This document shows positions 36,076 through 49,600 of a DNA stretch of 64,000 nucleotides, in pieces. The first letter of the stretch is position 1. Each line of letters opens with the position of its first letter. The notes under the pieces were generated by a model. That model was not told the origin of the DNA, did no database searches, and was given only the letters and a program-made list of their open reading frames with translations. The DNA lies in NCBI GenBank assembly GCA_963680875.1, contig OY804583.1:33097331-33161330 (forward strand). The letters run 5' to 3'. Source of the DNA: Bathymodiolus brooksi. Lineage: Eukaryota; Mollusca; Bivalvia; Mytilida; Modiolidae. Made by a program: the position numbers and the translations under genes.

Positions 36076-36216
36076 CTCCTGAGGAATCTCCTATCATTCC
36101 TTTATCACCTTTGTCTCCTTTTATTCCCGCAGGCCCTACTTCACCTGGAAGGCCGTCATCTCCAGGAACCCCAATTTCTCCAGGTTCTCCATCCTCACCT
36201 AGCATGCCTTTAGGTC
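36076..36216 (-). CDS. Collagen-like exon (Gly-X-Y repeats)
   Basis: A 141-bp exon encoding 15 consecutive Gly-X-Y triplets (for example GPKGMLGEDGEPGEIGVPGD), ending in SSG. The acceptor is aaatttatacag and the donor is ggag|gtaaaa, both in phase 1, so the exon is symmetrical. The charged Lys-Gly-Asp/Glu triplets and the Pro in Y positions are typical of triple-helical collagen domains. The length is not a multiple of nine, unlike classical fibrillar collagen exons, which points to a short or non-fibrillar collagen. It splices to 34761-34843. The exons 5' of this one are not in copy 1, because the duplication junction at 37909 replaces what should lie upstream. Its twin would lie near 64706, beyond the window. 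Confidence 0.8.
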
Positions 36217-36544
36217 CTGTATAAATTTAATATTTTAGAAATGTATTGATTTAGCGATTGTTGTAAACACTTCCCGGTCATTTCCTCATGCATGACTTAT
36301 CACCGGTTTTGTAACTAGATTAACACGACGGTTGCTACTAGTGGAGCTGGAACTGCTTATCTTCTTAAATCTATCGCGCTTGATTGACAAATTTATATCC
36401 AAAACCCTTTTTAATTGACATGTATGAAAAATTAGTCAGCATTTTACTAGTATATTCAGTAAAATTGTAGCCGCCCGGGCGCTTTTAAGACAATTGTCAT
36501 AATTTAATAGGTTATAATGTTCAGGATTATTGACTCGAGAAAAG
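36217..36544. other. Collagen intron with internal retroelement fragment
   Basis: At about 36258-36372 there is a plus-strand fragment of the retroelement 3' UTR (aaacacttcccgg, catgacttatcaccgg, taacacgacgg, ctgcttatctt) lacking the family 3' end. The remainder is unassigned. Confidence 0.55.
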
Positions 36545-37909
36545 GTGACAAGGGTCACATAGACATTTTGTGAACGAAGGACCCTTTACTTGGGACGATT
36601 CGCAAGGATCATATAAACACTTTGTGAACAAAGGACCATTTACTTGGAGCGATTCGCAAGGGTCTCAGAGAAACTTTGTGAACAAATGACCCTTTACTTG
36701 GTACGATTCGCAAAGGTCACATAGACACCTTGTGAACAAATAACCGTTTACTTGGAACGATTCTCAAAGGTCACATAGACACCTTGAGAACAAATGACTG
36801 TTTATTTGGAACGATTCTCAAAGGTCACATAGACACCTTGTGAACAAAGGACCCTTTACTTGGGACGATTCTCAAAGGTCACATAGACACCTTGTGAACA
36901 AAGGACCCTTTACCTGGGACGATTCGCAAAGGTCACATAGACACCTTGTGAACAAATGACTGCTTACTTGGGACAATTCTCAAAGGTCACATAGACACCT
37001 TGTGAACAAAGGACCCTTTACTTGGGACGATTCGCAAAGGTCACATAGACACCTTGTGAACAAATGACCGTTTACTTGGGACGATTCTCAAAGGTCACAT
37101 AGACACCTTGTGAACAAAGAACCCTTTACTTGGGACGATTCGCAAAGGTCGCATATAGACACCTTGTGAACAAATGACTCTTTACTTGGGACGATTCGCA
37201 AAAGTCACATATACACCTTGTGAACAAATGACCGTTTACGTGGGACGATTCTCAAAGGTCACATAGACACCTTATGAACAAAGGACCCTTTACTTGGGAC
37301 GATTCGCAAAGGTCACATATAGACACCTTGTGAACAAATGACCCTTTACTTGGGACGATTCGCAAGGATCACATAAACACTTTATGAACAAAGGACCCTT
37401 TACTTGGAACGATTCGCAAGGGTCACAGAGACACTTTGTGAACAAATGACCCTTTACTTTTGACGATTCGCAAAGGTCACATAGACACTTTATGAACAAA
37501 GGACCCTTTACTTGGTACGATTCGCAAGGGCCACATAGACGCTTTGTGAACAAATGACTCTTTACTTGGTACGATTCGCAAGGTTCACATAGACACCTTG
37601 TGAACAAAGGACCCTTTACTTTTGACGATTCGCAAAGGTCACATAGACACTTTATGAACAAAGGACCCTTTACTTGGTACGATTCGCAAGGGCCACATAG
37701 ACGCTTTGTGAACAAATGACTCTTTACTTGGTACGATTCGCAAGGTTCACATAGACACCTTGTGAACAAAGGACCCTTTACTTGGAACGATTCGCAAGGG
37801 TATAACTGATACTTTGTGAACAAAGGACCCTTTACTTGGGACGATTCGCAAAGGTCACATATAAACACCTTGTGAACAAAGGACCCTTTACTTAAGACGA
37901 TTCTCAAAA
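36545..37909. repeat. 54-bp minisatellite, about 25 units
   Basis: Each ~54-bp unit contains gtcacatagacaccttgtga, aacaaaggaccctttacttg and acgattcgcaaa. Variants include atgaccgtt and cacataaacact. A 162-bp block (three units) repeats at 37445 and 37607. It lies in a collagen intron and is cut off at the duplication junction. Because 54 is divisible by three, a minus-strand frame of 213 codons (37931-37290) stays open; it crosses the junction into satellite and is not a gene. Confidence 0.92.
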
Positions 37910-37912
37910 AAT
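37906..37912. other. Junction between the two duplication copies
   Basis: The 54-bp array ends with acgattctc, followed by six A and then tcaataagacagg of the satellite. At the corresponding left end of the unit (9278) the satellite has t followed by five A and tcaataagacagg. The only sequence shared across the breakpoint is the A run. Confidence 0.85.
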
Positions 37913-40900
37913 CAATAAGACAGGACGACACATTTAGGGAAAGCCTATAATATTTATATATAAATTGAAATCTGTATTAATTAGTTCTTACTATGCCCTA
38001 ATTGAAGAATTAATTTCACAAAGAGATATATCTAAGGGTATGGGATAACTGGACTTCGCTGCACAGCTACGCATTTCTACCAAAATGACCAATAGTTAAA
38101 GGGGGATAACTGTATTTTTCATTCTTTACGAGCAGCCTATGATACCTATTTACCCAAAATCTGACTAAACATCGTGGGGAATCAATGGGCTAATTTATAA
38201 ATCTTATTTGAACGGTATGGTGCCTGAAACAAATCTAATATCTTTATTTACCAAATGAAATTCGGAGAAAAATGCATATATTTAACATGAAATCAGTAAG
38301 AGATAAAAACGTATTCATAGCAAGCCTTTACTATCTATATATAAAATGAAATGTGTTATAGTTAGTGCTTGTTATGCCATAATTGCAGCATAAATTTCAA
38401 AAAGATATCTTATATTTTCAAGTGTATCAGTTAGCTGGAACTTGACGGTATTTACAAGTACAAAAAGTGGAGTTACAGCTGGAACCCTGCAGTACCCAAA
38501 GATGATTATGATGTATTAATGTTATTTTTTTTGTGAATAAGTGCACTCGAAGGAAATCGCATTACAACTCTAACCACAACCCATATTAATATATGAAATT
38601 TGGAGAAAAAATATACAAAATGTACATGTATTTTTCGTAAAAATCAATAAGACAGGACGACGCATTTAGGGAAAGCATATAATATTTATATATAAATTGA
38701 AATCTGTTTTAATTAGTTCTTACTATGCCCGAATTGAAGCATTAATTTCACAAAGAGATATATCTAAGGGTATGGGATTACTGGACTTTGCTGCACAGCT
38801 ACGCATTTCTAACAAAATGACCAATAGTTAAAGGGTGATAACTGTATTTTTCATTCTTTACGAGCAGCCTATGATACCTATTTACCCAAAATTTGACTAA
38901 ATATCGTGGCGAATCAATGAGCTAATTTATCAATATTATTTGAGCAGTATGGTTCCTGAAACAAATCTAATATCTTTATTTACCAAATGAAATTCGGAGA
39001 AAAATGCATATATTTAACGTGAAATCAGTAAGAGATAAAAACGTATTGATGGAAAGCCTTAAATATTTATATATTAAATGAAATATGTATTATTTAGTGC
39101 ATACTATGCCTTAAAAGCAGCATACATTTCAATGAGATATCTTTAAGGGTATTGAGTCACTGGACATTGCCGCATAGCTAAAAATTCATATATTTAATGT
39201 GATATTCGTACAACAAGGAGCCGTATTCATAGCAAGTCTTTACTATCTATGCATAAAATGAAATGTGTTATAGTTAGTGCTTGTTATGCCATAATGGCAG
39301 CATTAATTTCAAAATGATATCTAATATTTTCAAGTGTATCAGTTAGCTGGAACTTGACGATATTTACAAGTACAAAAAGTGGAGTTACAGCTGGAACCCG
39401 GCAGTACCCAAAGATTACTATGATGTATTAATGTTATTTTTGTTGTGAATAAGTGCACTCGAAGGAAATCGCATTACAACTCTAACCATAACCCATATTA
39501 ATACATGAAATTTGGAGAAAAAATATACATGTATTTTTCGTAAAAATCAATAAGACAGGACGACACATTTAGGGAAAGCCTATAATATTTATATATAAAT
39601 TGAAATCTGTATTAATTAGTTCTTACTATGCCCTAATTGAAGCATTCATTTCACAAAGAGATATATCTAAGGGTATGGGATAACTGGACTTTGCTGCACT
39701 GCTACGCATTTCTACCAAAATGACCAATAGTTAAAGGGGGATAACTGTATTTTTCATTCTTTACGAGCAGCCTATGATACCTATTTACCCAAAATCTGAC
39801 AAAACATCGTGGGGAATCAATGGGCTAATTTATAAATCTTATTTGAACGGTATGGTGCCTGAAACAAATCTAATATCTTTATTTACCAAATGAAATTCGG
39901 AGAAAAATGCATATATTTAACATGAAATCAGTAAGAGATAAAAACGTATTCATAGCAAGCCTTTACTATCTATATATAAAATGAAATGTGTATTATTTAG
40001 TGCATACTATGCCCTAAAAGTAGCATTAATTTCAAAGAGATATCTTTAAGGGTATTGAGTCACTGGACATTGCCGCATGGCTAAAAATTCATATATTTAA
40101 TGTGATATCCGTACAAGGAGCCGTATTCATAGCAAGCCTTTACTATCTATATATAGAATGAAATGTGTTATAGTTAGTGCTTGTTATGCCATAATTGCAG
40201 CATTAATTTCAAAAAGATATCTTATATTTTCAAGTGTATCAGTTAGCTGGAACTTGACGGTATTTACAAGTACAACAAGTGGAGTTAGCTGGAACCCGGT
40301 ATTACCAAAGATGATTATGATGTATGAATGTTATTTTTGTTGTGAATAAGTGCACTCGAAGGAAATCGCATTACAACTCTAACCATAACCCATATTAATA
40401 CATGAAATTTGAAGAAAAAAATATACATGTATTTTTCGTAAAAATCAATAAGACAGAACGACGCATTTAGGAAAAGCCTATAATATTTATATATAAATTG
40501 AAATCTGTATTAATTAGTTCTTACTATGTCCTAATTGAAGCATTAATATCACAAAGAGATATATCTAAGGGTATGGGATAACTGGACTTTGCTGCACAGC
40601 TACGCATTTCTACCAAAATGACCAATAGCTAAAGGGGGATAACTGTATTTTTCATTCTTTACGAGCAGCCTATGATACCTATTTACCCAAAATCTGACTA
40701 AAGATCGTAGGCAATCAATGGGCTAATTTATAAATCTTATTTGAACGGTATGGTGCCTGAAACAAATCTAATAACTTTATTTACCAAATGAAATTCGGAG
40801 AAAAATTCATATATTTAACGTGAAATCAGTAAGAGATAAAAACGTATTTATGGAAAGTCTTAAATATTAATATATTAAATGAAATATGTATTATTTAGTG

Positions 40901-42318
40901 CATACTATGCCTTAAAAGCAGCATTCATTTCAATCAGATATCTTTAAGGGTATTGAGTCAATGGACATTGCGGCATAGCTAAAAATTCATATATTTAATG
41001 TGATATCCGTACAACAAGGAGCCGTATTCATAGCTAGCCTTTACTTTCTATATATAAAATGAAATGTTGTTATAGTTAGTGCTTGTTATGCCATAATTGC
41101 AGCATTAATTTCAAAATTATATCTTCTTTTTTCAAGTGTATCAGTTAGCTGGAACTTGACGGTATTTATACAAGTACAAAAAGTGGAGTTACAGCTGGAA
41201 CCCTGCAGTACCCAAAGATGATTATGATGTATTAATGTTATTTTTTTTGTGAATAAGTGCACTCGAAGGAAATCGCATTACAACTCTAACCATAACGCAT
41301 ATTAATATATGAAATTTAGAGAAAAAATATACATATATTTTTCGTAAAAATCAATAAGACAGGACGACGCATTTAGGGAAAGCATATAATATTTATATAT
41401 AAATTGAAATCTGTTTTAATTAGTTCTTACTATGCCCGAATTGAAGCATTAATTTCACAAAGAGATATATCTAAGGGTATGGGATTACTGGACTTTGCTG
41501 CACAGCTACGCATTTCTACCAAAATGACCAATAGTTAAAGGGGGATAACTGTATTTTTCATTCTTTAAGAGCAGCCTATGATACCTGTTTACCCAAAATC
41601 TGACTAAAGATCGTGGGGAATCAATGGGCTAATTTAGAAATCTTATTGGAATGGTATGGTGCCTGAAACAAATCTAATATCTTTATTTACCAAATGAAAT
41701 TCGGAGAAAAATGCATATATTTAACGTGAAATCAGTAAGAGATAAAAACGTATTTATGGAAAGCCTTAAATATTTATATATTAAATGAAATATGTATTAT
41801 TTAGTACATACTATGACTTAAAAGCAGCATTAATTTCAATCAGATATTTCTAAGGGTATTGAGTCACTGGATATTGCCGCATAGCTAAAAATTCATATAT
41901 TTAATGTGATATTCGTACAACAATTAATGAGCCGTATTCATAGCAAGCCTTTACTTTCTATATATAAAATGAAATGTGTTACCGTTAGTGCTTCTTATGC
42001 CATAATTGCAGCATTAATTTCCAAAAGATATCTTATATTTTCAAGTGCATCAGTTAACTCCGCAGGTAACTCCGCTTTTGGAGCTTCAAAAGCTTGAGTT
42101 AGCTGGAAGTTGACGGTAGTTACAAGTACAAAAAGTGGAGTTCGCTGGAACCCGGCAGTACCAAAGATGATTATGATGTATTAATTTTATTTTTGTTGTG
42201 AATAAGTGCACTCGAAAGAAATCGCATTACAACTCTAACTATAACCCATATTAATATATGAAATTTGGAAAAAAAATATACATGTATTTTTCGTAAAAAT
42301 GAATAAGAGAAATTAACA
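37912..42318 (+). repeat. Satellite array, copy 2 (monomers 11-15)
   Basis: Starts in the third subunit of a monomer and repeats the monomer order of 9284-13690, including the 732-bp fused monomer (38222-38953) and the B-type patch in the next but one. Differences from copy 1 are single substitutions. Confidence 0.95.
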
Positions 42319-42584
42319 TATTTTTGATTTATATTATAAATTTTACTTAATATTCTTTTTTAATTTAATTCATAAAATTCATAAAATTCCCGCTCACTGT
42401 AAAACGAACCTAATGTGAAAAAATACAGTTAAGGGAAAGGTTCATTTCCAAGAATTTGATTGGTTACTGATTTATCACGTGTTTTATCACTATATATATG
42501 GATGTAACTTCAAGCACCATCAGTTGTGACTCCGCCGTGCTTCAAGATGATCGCACAAAGTTGAAAGAAAGATGATCGTGGACG
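42319..42584 (+). promoter_or_regulatory. Promoter-like stretch, copy 2
   Basis: Twin of 13691-13956, with inverted CCAAT, E-box and TATA-like motifs at 42459, 42476 and 42490. Confidence 0.4.
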
Positions 42585-42849
42585 ATGAGGTCAATACATG
42601 TTCCAGCAGACCAACTGGAAGGACAATATCAAGTTTTCCGTGGTGAGAGTAACGAGGGCGCAATTTTACTGCGGATGGAAAGGAAGTATAGGAGGCTGTT
42701 GTACCATAACCGCATCCCATTCTTTGACAAGTGCAGCATAGATTCAGAGGCAAGACCTATAGTACTTAAATATCGTGCAGAGTATGGCGTACATGCCTAT
42801 AAAAATTGCCAGAGAGATGCAAAGAATTGCTGGTGGAACAGGAGTCTTG
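42585..42849 (+). pseudogene. Broken small reading frame, copy 2
   Basis: Twin of 13957-14221 with the same one-base frame difference from its 3' duplicate and the same loss of the stop codon and stem-loop. No difference from copy 1 was noticed. Confidence 0.35.
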
Positions 42850-43175
42850 TAAGTACCAAAGGCATACAAGCTACATTTAAGTATTATTACTCTTATTCAC
42901 AACAAAAATATAAGATATCTTTTTGAAATTAATGCTGTAATTATGGTATAACAAGCACCAAAGGCATACAAACTACTGTCATATTCCAGCTAACTCCGCT
43001 TTTGAAGCTCCAAAAGCGGAGTTAGCTGCGGAGTTAACTGATACACTTGAAAATATAAGATATCTTTCTGAAATTTATGCTGTAATTATGGTATAACAAG
43101 CACCAAAGGCATACAAACTACTGTCATATTCCAGCTAACTCCGCTTTTGAAGCTCCAGCTAACTCCGCTTTTGAA
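42850..43175 (-). repeat. Inverted satellite hairpin units, copy 2
   Basis: Twin of 14222-14547, with the same agctaactccgctttt palindrome. Confidence 0.8.
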
Positions 43176-43315
43176 GCATCCTATTCTTTGACAAGTGCAG
43201 CATAGATCCAGAAGCAAGACCTATAGTACCTAAATATCGTGCAGAGTATGGCGTGCACGCCTATAAAAAATTGGCAGAGAGATGCAAAGAATTGCTGGTG
43301 GAACAGGAGTCTTGA
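43176..43315 (+). pseudogene. Partial duplicate of the small frame, copy 2
   Basis: Twin of 14548-14687, ending in TGA at 43313-43315 and followed after 23 nt by the histone-type stem-loop. Confidence 0.4.
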
Positions 43316-43338
43316 ATTCATCAAGTCTACAAATCAAC

Positions 43339-43354
43339 GGCCCTTTTCAGGGCC
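43339..43354 (+). terminator. Histone-type mRNA 3' stem-loop, copy 2
   Basis: Identical to 14711-14726 including the caac and accca flanks. Confidence 0.75.
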
Positions 43355-43377
43355 ACCCATATTTTTCAAAAAGATCT

Positions 43378-44268
43378 TAGTTGTATTGTGGGTTATGGTT
43401 AGAGTTGTAACGCGATTTCCTTCAAGTCCACTTATTCACAACAAAAATAACATCATAAACATCTTTGGTACTGTCGAATTCCAGCTAACTGTACGTGTAA
43501 GTACCAAAGGCATACAAGCTACATTTAAGTGTTATTACTCTTATTCACAACAAAAATATAAGATATCTTTTTGAAATTAATGCTGTAATTATGGTATAAC
43601 AAGCACCAAAGGCATACAAACTACTGTCAAATACCAGTTAGCTCCACTTTTGAAACTCCAACTAACTCCGTTTTTGAAGCTCCAAAAAACGGAGTTAGCT
43701 GCGGAGTTAACTGATACACATGAAAATTAAGATATCTTTTTGAAATTAATGCTGTAATTATGGTATAGAAAGCACCAAATGCATACAAACTACTGTCAAA
43801 TACCAGCTAACTCTGCTTTTGAAGCTCCAGCTAACGCCGCTTTTGAAGCTCCAAAAGCGGAGTTAGCTGTGGAGTTAACTGATTCACTTGAAAATATAAG
43901 ATATCTTTTTGACATTAATGCTGTCATTATGGTATAACAAGCACCAAGGGCATACAAACTACTGTCAAATACCTGCTAACTCCGCTTTTGAAGCTCCAAA
44001 AGTGGAGTTAGCTGTGGAGTTAACTGAGATATATTTTTGAAATCAATTCGGTAATTATGGTATAACAAACACATTTCATTTTATATAAAGATAGTAAAGG
44101 CTTGCTATGAATATAAGGCTCTTTGTCTTACGGATATCACATTAAATATATGCATTTTTAGCTATGCGGCAATGTCCAGTGACTCAATACCCTTACAGAT
44201 ATCTCATTGAAATTTATGCTGCTTTTAGGGCATATTATGCACTAAATAATGCAATGCTGGGAAGTAAA
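43378..44268 (-). repeat. Inverted satellite remnants, copy 2
   Basis: Twin of 14750-15640 with the same repeated palindromes. Confidence 0.85.
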
Positions 44269-44406
44269 TTGGTATCTGCGTATGTAATTATATGCATTTA
44301 ATACAAATAGGAACATCATAATCAACTTATTTAAGTATTATTACACAAATAACAGCTTGCAACATCATACACAACTTGCAAGCGCCATACACAACTTGCA
44401 AGCGCC

Positions 44407-44540
44407 AAGAGAGACTCCTCTTGGTATTTGCATGCGCCAGAGAGATTCTTCTTGGTATTTGCATGCGCCAGAGAGACTACTCTTGGTATTTGCATGCGCC
44501 AGCGAGACTCCTCTTGGTATTTGCATGCGCCAGAGAGACT
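44407..44540 (+). repeat. 31-bp tandem repeat, copy 2
   Basis: Twin of 15779-15912. The following G/T tract differs from copy 1 by one G-to-T change (near 44627). Confidence 0.9.
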
Positions 44541-44818
44541 CATCCTGGTGCTTGAAAGTGCAGCTAACTCCGCTTTTGGTGCTGTCAAAGACTATGTTGC
44601 TCATCTTGTTAGTTATCTGTGTTGGGTTTTTTTTTGGGGGGGGTCTATGTTGCTCATCTTGTTAGTTAACTGTGTTGTAGGGTTTTTGTTGGGGGAGGGT
44701 GTCTATCTTGCCCATCTTGCTGTGGTTTTCGCTTGTTTGTCTTCGTTCTGTGTATTATGCCCAATGTTTCCTGTTTTTCTGGATTATCCATTCATTTCTC
44801 TAACCTTTATTCACCTAG

Positions 44819-44921
44819 CTGACTTATCTAGACTGGTAGAAAATAACAATGACGGACAAATAGATAAATGTAATTTGTATGTAGATGATTTGTTTGTATT
44901 GCAAAAGGAAATGTTCCGAAG
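44819..44921 (+). pseudogene. Possible orphan exon, copy 2
   Basis: Twin of 16191-16293 with the same acceptor and donor. The downstream acceptor is at 45085-45086. Confidence 0.25.
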
Positions 44922-45117
44922 GTAAGCGTTTCTATCAGGTGATATGTGAACCCATAAGGTGCTACAACTGAAACATTTCTCTATCAAGGAATTATAAACA
45001 TCTTTAATAAAAAGGTGTAAATGGTTTTTGACGTATTGTTTTTTAAGATTTATATATTAAAATGTTCTTTCAATGAATTTATTTAGGTTTCAAGATTTTA
45101 TCAACTATATTGTGGAC

Positions 45118-45318
45118 TGTCGTGGACGTGATCGTATGGTAGTACGATATACAACTACCTATGCAATCAGTGCCTATCACCACTGAAGTTGCTGGTTCGA
45201 TTCCCGCTTATGGCGAGGTGTACTCGATACAACATTATATATTAAAGTTACTAAAGACAAGAACCCACGAGTTTTCATACTCGAGGCGAGCACGCGAACA
45301 CACCACCGAAGTGATTAT
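45118..45318 (+). mobile_element. SINE head fragments, copy 2
   Basis: Twin of 16490-16690; the B box ggttcgattcc is conserved. Confidence 0.6.
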
Positions 45319-45367
45319 AAATACATTTTGTTTGTATAAATAATACTGATATACATACACAGTAAAA

Positions 45368-45987
45368 CCAGTATTAAAGGGTCACTTTCGGGACAAAGAA
45401 AAAGACAGGGATACCGCATACAAGTACCTTGACCTATGACTCAACATTGACTGTGAGGGACGGTTAAGAACGAAACTTGTGAATATTCCATTTATATGTA
45501 GCAGAATTTAGCGCCACCTGCATATAAATTATATCTCTCTCAGGCAATCCCATATTTAAAAGCCTGCGTTTCCTAGCAGGATTTCCTTCATATAAGGTTG
45601 CTGCTAACACGGAAGCTACTGCAGCAAGTGTTTCTATTGGTTAAGTTGAAGTCATCACCACCGGTCACCACCATGACATAGTTAACCGCTACGGAATATC
45701 AGTGTCACAATTGACCAAGGATATAATTTCACATACCATGGTCGTAGGCAATTATTATCCCACGGTGTGCAACTAAAGTAACACAACGAGTGTCACTAGT
45801 GGAGTAGGGACCCCCTACCCTTCCGGAGCACATGAGTTCACCCCTAATTTTAAAGGGGTTCGTTTTGCGCGATCTTTAGATGTTTGCATAGTGCTTTGTA
45901 GACGTTTTTTACCCAATTTCTGTTGGTCATAGTATTGCCTGTCCTTACTGACCCTGATTACCCCTTTGGTATCTTCAAACTCTTCTT
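45368..45987 (+). mobile_element. Retroelement 3' end with ORF remnant, copy 2
   Basis: Twin of 16740-17359. One visible difference is gagttcacccc here against gagttgacccc in copy 1; the c form matches other family members, so the change was in copy 1. Confidence 0.7.
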
Positions 45988-46610
45988 AACAAAGAAAAAA
46001 TATATCACACTACAGCCTGTTTCTATTTCATCATTCACCCAGCAGTTCCTGTTTCGGCACTGACATGGCTTATTAGATTTATTTGTTATTGGAATTTACA
46101 GTATTGCACATTATTATATATAAACTAATATTATCCTGCTTCCGTCAGAGGTAATCGTATCCGATTTTGGCTATCCTGTTTAGGTCCTTTGGTTTTCGTG
46201 CATCCAACACTTTACATTGAGTTAGATATCTACATTGATATCAATATATCACTATAACCTAAGTATGTTCTTCTGATTCGTCAGTCAGGCATACAATACA
46301 ACTACAATACAATGTTACTATTTCTAGATCTCTACACCTCATCATCCAAAGGAATAATAAAACACATAGCACAAATAATTTATTATTAAGCAGTGGTAGT
46401 TTTGTGGTATAACAGTTTACAACATAATCATCTCTCCTGGACCAATCAGAAACCTTGATTTATTACTTTAATTCCTATAAAACATGGTCGTGTATAAAAT
46501 GTCATGAACGACTGATTTTGTATGTTTCAGTTATTAAAGAACCACAGTAAATACAGTTTACTACAATTGTGATTACATCATTTAAAAACAAGGGGTACTG
46601 CATGAGGATT

Positions 46611-49600
46611 TAAATGTTCATAAAACATGGACAACTGTTATTTAACATATGCATATAGCATGGATAACTGTTGGTAGACATGCATAAAGCATTGACGACT
46701 GTTGTTTAACATATGCATAAAGCATGGACAACTATTATTTAACATATGCATAACACATGGGAAACTGTTCTACATATGCATAAAACATAGGCAACTGTTG
46801 TTTGAAGTATGCATAAAGAATGGCCAACTGATGTTTGACTTATGCATAAAGCATGGACAACTGGTATTTAACATATGCATAAAGCATGGCCAACTGTTGT
46901 TTGTTTTATGCATAAATCATGAACAACTTTATTCAACATATGCATAAAGCATGGACAACTATTATTTAGCTTATGCATCAAGCAAATGACAACTGTTATT
47001 TAACTTATGCATAAAACATGGACAACTGTTGCTTAACATAGGCACAAAACATGGACAACTATTGTTTTACTTATGCATCAAGCATGGACAACTGTTATTT
47101 AACTTATGCATAAAGCATGGCCAACTGTTTTTTTTAACATATGCATAAAGCATGGACAACTGTTATTTGACTTATGAATAAATCATGGACAGCTATTATT
47201 TAACTTATGCATAAATCATGGACAACTGGTTTTTTAAGCATATGCATAAAGCATTGACAACTGTTATTTGACTTATGAATAAAGCATGGACAACTGTTAT
47301 TGAACATAAGCATAAAGTATGGACAACTGTTGTTTAACATATCAATAAAGCATGGACAACTGTGGTTTAACATATGCATAAATCAGAGACACCTGTTGCT
47401 TAGCATATTCATAAAGCATGGACAACTGTTATTTAACTTATGCATAAAGCAAGGACAACTGTTGTTTGACTTATGCATAAAGCATGGACAACTGTTATTT
47501 AACATAGGCATAAAGTATGGACAACTGTTGTTTAACATATCAATAAAGCATGGACAACTGTTGTTTAACATATGCATAAATCATGGACACCTGTTGCTTA
47601 GCATATGCATAAAGCATGAACAACTGTTATTTAACTTATGCATAAAGCATGAACTCCTGGTGTTGGACCTAGACATAAAACATGGAGACTTGATGTTTAA
47701 CCTATGCATAAAACATGGACAACTGTTATTTAACCTATACATAAAACATGGACATCTGGTGTTTAACATGTACACAAAACATGGACATCTGGTGTTTAAC
47801 CTATACATAAAACATGGACATCTGGTGTTTAACTTATACAAAAAACATGGACATCTGGTGTTTAACCTATACATAAAACATGGACACCTGGTGTTTATCA
47901 TATACACAAAACATGGACATCTGGTGTTTAACCTATGCATAAAACATGGACACCTGGTGTTTAACCTATACATAAAACATGGACAGATGGTGTTTAACCT
48001 ATATATCAAACATCGACATCTGGTGTTTAACCTATATATACAACATGGACATCTGGTGTTTAACCTATACATAAAATATGGACACCTGGTGTATAACCTA
48101 TACATAGAACATGGACACCTGGTGTTTAACCTAAACATAAAACATGGACATCTGGTGTTTAACCTATGCATAAAACATGGACATCTGGTATTTAACCTAT
48201 ACATAAAACATGGACATCTGGTGTTTATCCTATATATAAAACATGGACATCTGGTGTTTAATCTACACACAAAACATGGACATCTGGTGTTTAACCTATA
48301 CATAAAACATGGACATCTGGTGTTTAACCTATAAATAAAACATGGACACCTGGTGATTATCCTATACATAAAACATGGACACCTGGTGTTTAACCTATAC
48401 ATAAAACATGAACACCTGATGTTTAACCTATACATAAAACATGGACATCTGGTGTTTAGACTATAAAAAAAACATGGACATCTGGTGTTTAACCTATGCA
48501 TAAAACTTGGACACCTGGTGTTTATCATATACACAAAAAATGGACATCTGGTGTTTAATCTATATATAAAACATGGACATCTGGTGTTTAACCTATACAT
48601 AAAATATGGACACCTGGTGATTGACCTATGCATAAAACATGGACACCTGGTGTTTAACCTATACATAAAACATGGACACCTGATGTTTAACCTATACATA
48701 AAACATGGACATCTGGTGTTTAGCCTATACATAAAACATGGACATCTGTTGTTTAACCTATGCATAAAACATGGACATCTGGTGTTTAACCTATATATAA
48801 AACATGAACATCTGGTGTTTAGCCTATACATAGAACATGGACACCTGGTGTTTAACCTATTCATAGAACATGGACATCTAGTGTTTAACCTATGCATAAA
48901 ACATGGACATCTGGTGTTTAACCTATGCATAGAACATGGACATCTGGTGTTTAACCTATACATATAACATGGACATCTGGTGTTTATCCTATATATAAAA
49001 CATGGACATCTGGTGTTTAACCTACATATAAAACATGGACATCTGGTGTTTAACCTATACATAGAACATGGACACCTGGTGTTTAACCTATACATAGAAC
49101 ATGGACATCTAGTGTTTAACCTATACATAAAAACATGGACATCTGGTGTTTAACCTATGCATAAAACATGGACATCTGGTGTTTAACCTATATATAAAAC
49201 ATGGACATCTGGTGTTTAACCTATTCATAAAACATGGACATCTGGTGTTTAACCTATGCATACAACATGGACATCTGGTGTTTAACCTATGCATATAACA
49301 TGGACATCTGGTGTTTAACCTATACATAAAGTATTGACATCTGTTGTTTTACCTATACATAAAACATGGACATCTAGTGTTTAACCTATGCATAAAACAT
49401 GGACATCTGGTGTTTAATCTATACATAAAACATGGACACCTGGTGTTTAACCTATACATAAAACATGAACACCTGATTTTAACCTATACATAAAACATGA
49501 ACATCTGGTGTTTAACCTATACATACCACATGGACATATGGTGTTTAACCTATATATAAAACATGGACATCTGGTGTTTAACCTATATATACAACATGGC

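Larger units (their letters stand above)
9284..37909. repeat. Segmental tandem duplication, copy 1 (complete)
   Basis: This 28.6-kb block is repeated directly after itself from 37912. It starts inside the third subunit of a satellite monomer and ends inside a 54-bp minisatellite. Features and even satellite variants occur in the same order in both copies. Examples of the few differences seen are T9429/C38057, T11816/A40444, C11918/A40546, G15999/T44627 and G17216/C45844, plus poly-A near 25370 and poly-G near 27860 differing by one base each. The segment 35371-37909 has no visible twin only because the window stops. Confidence 0.95.

Noticed and set aside
37290..37931. A 213-codon minus-strand frame with 18-residue Cys repeats
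   Set aside because: It is the 54-bp minisatellite read in one frame, it starts inside satellite sequence across the duplication junction, and units vary without codon-position bias that I can see.
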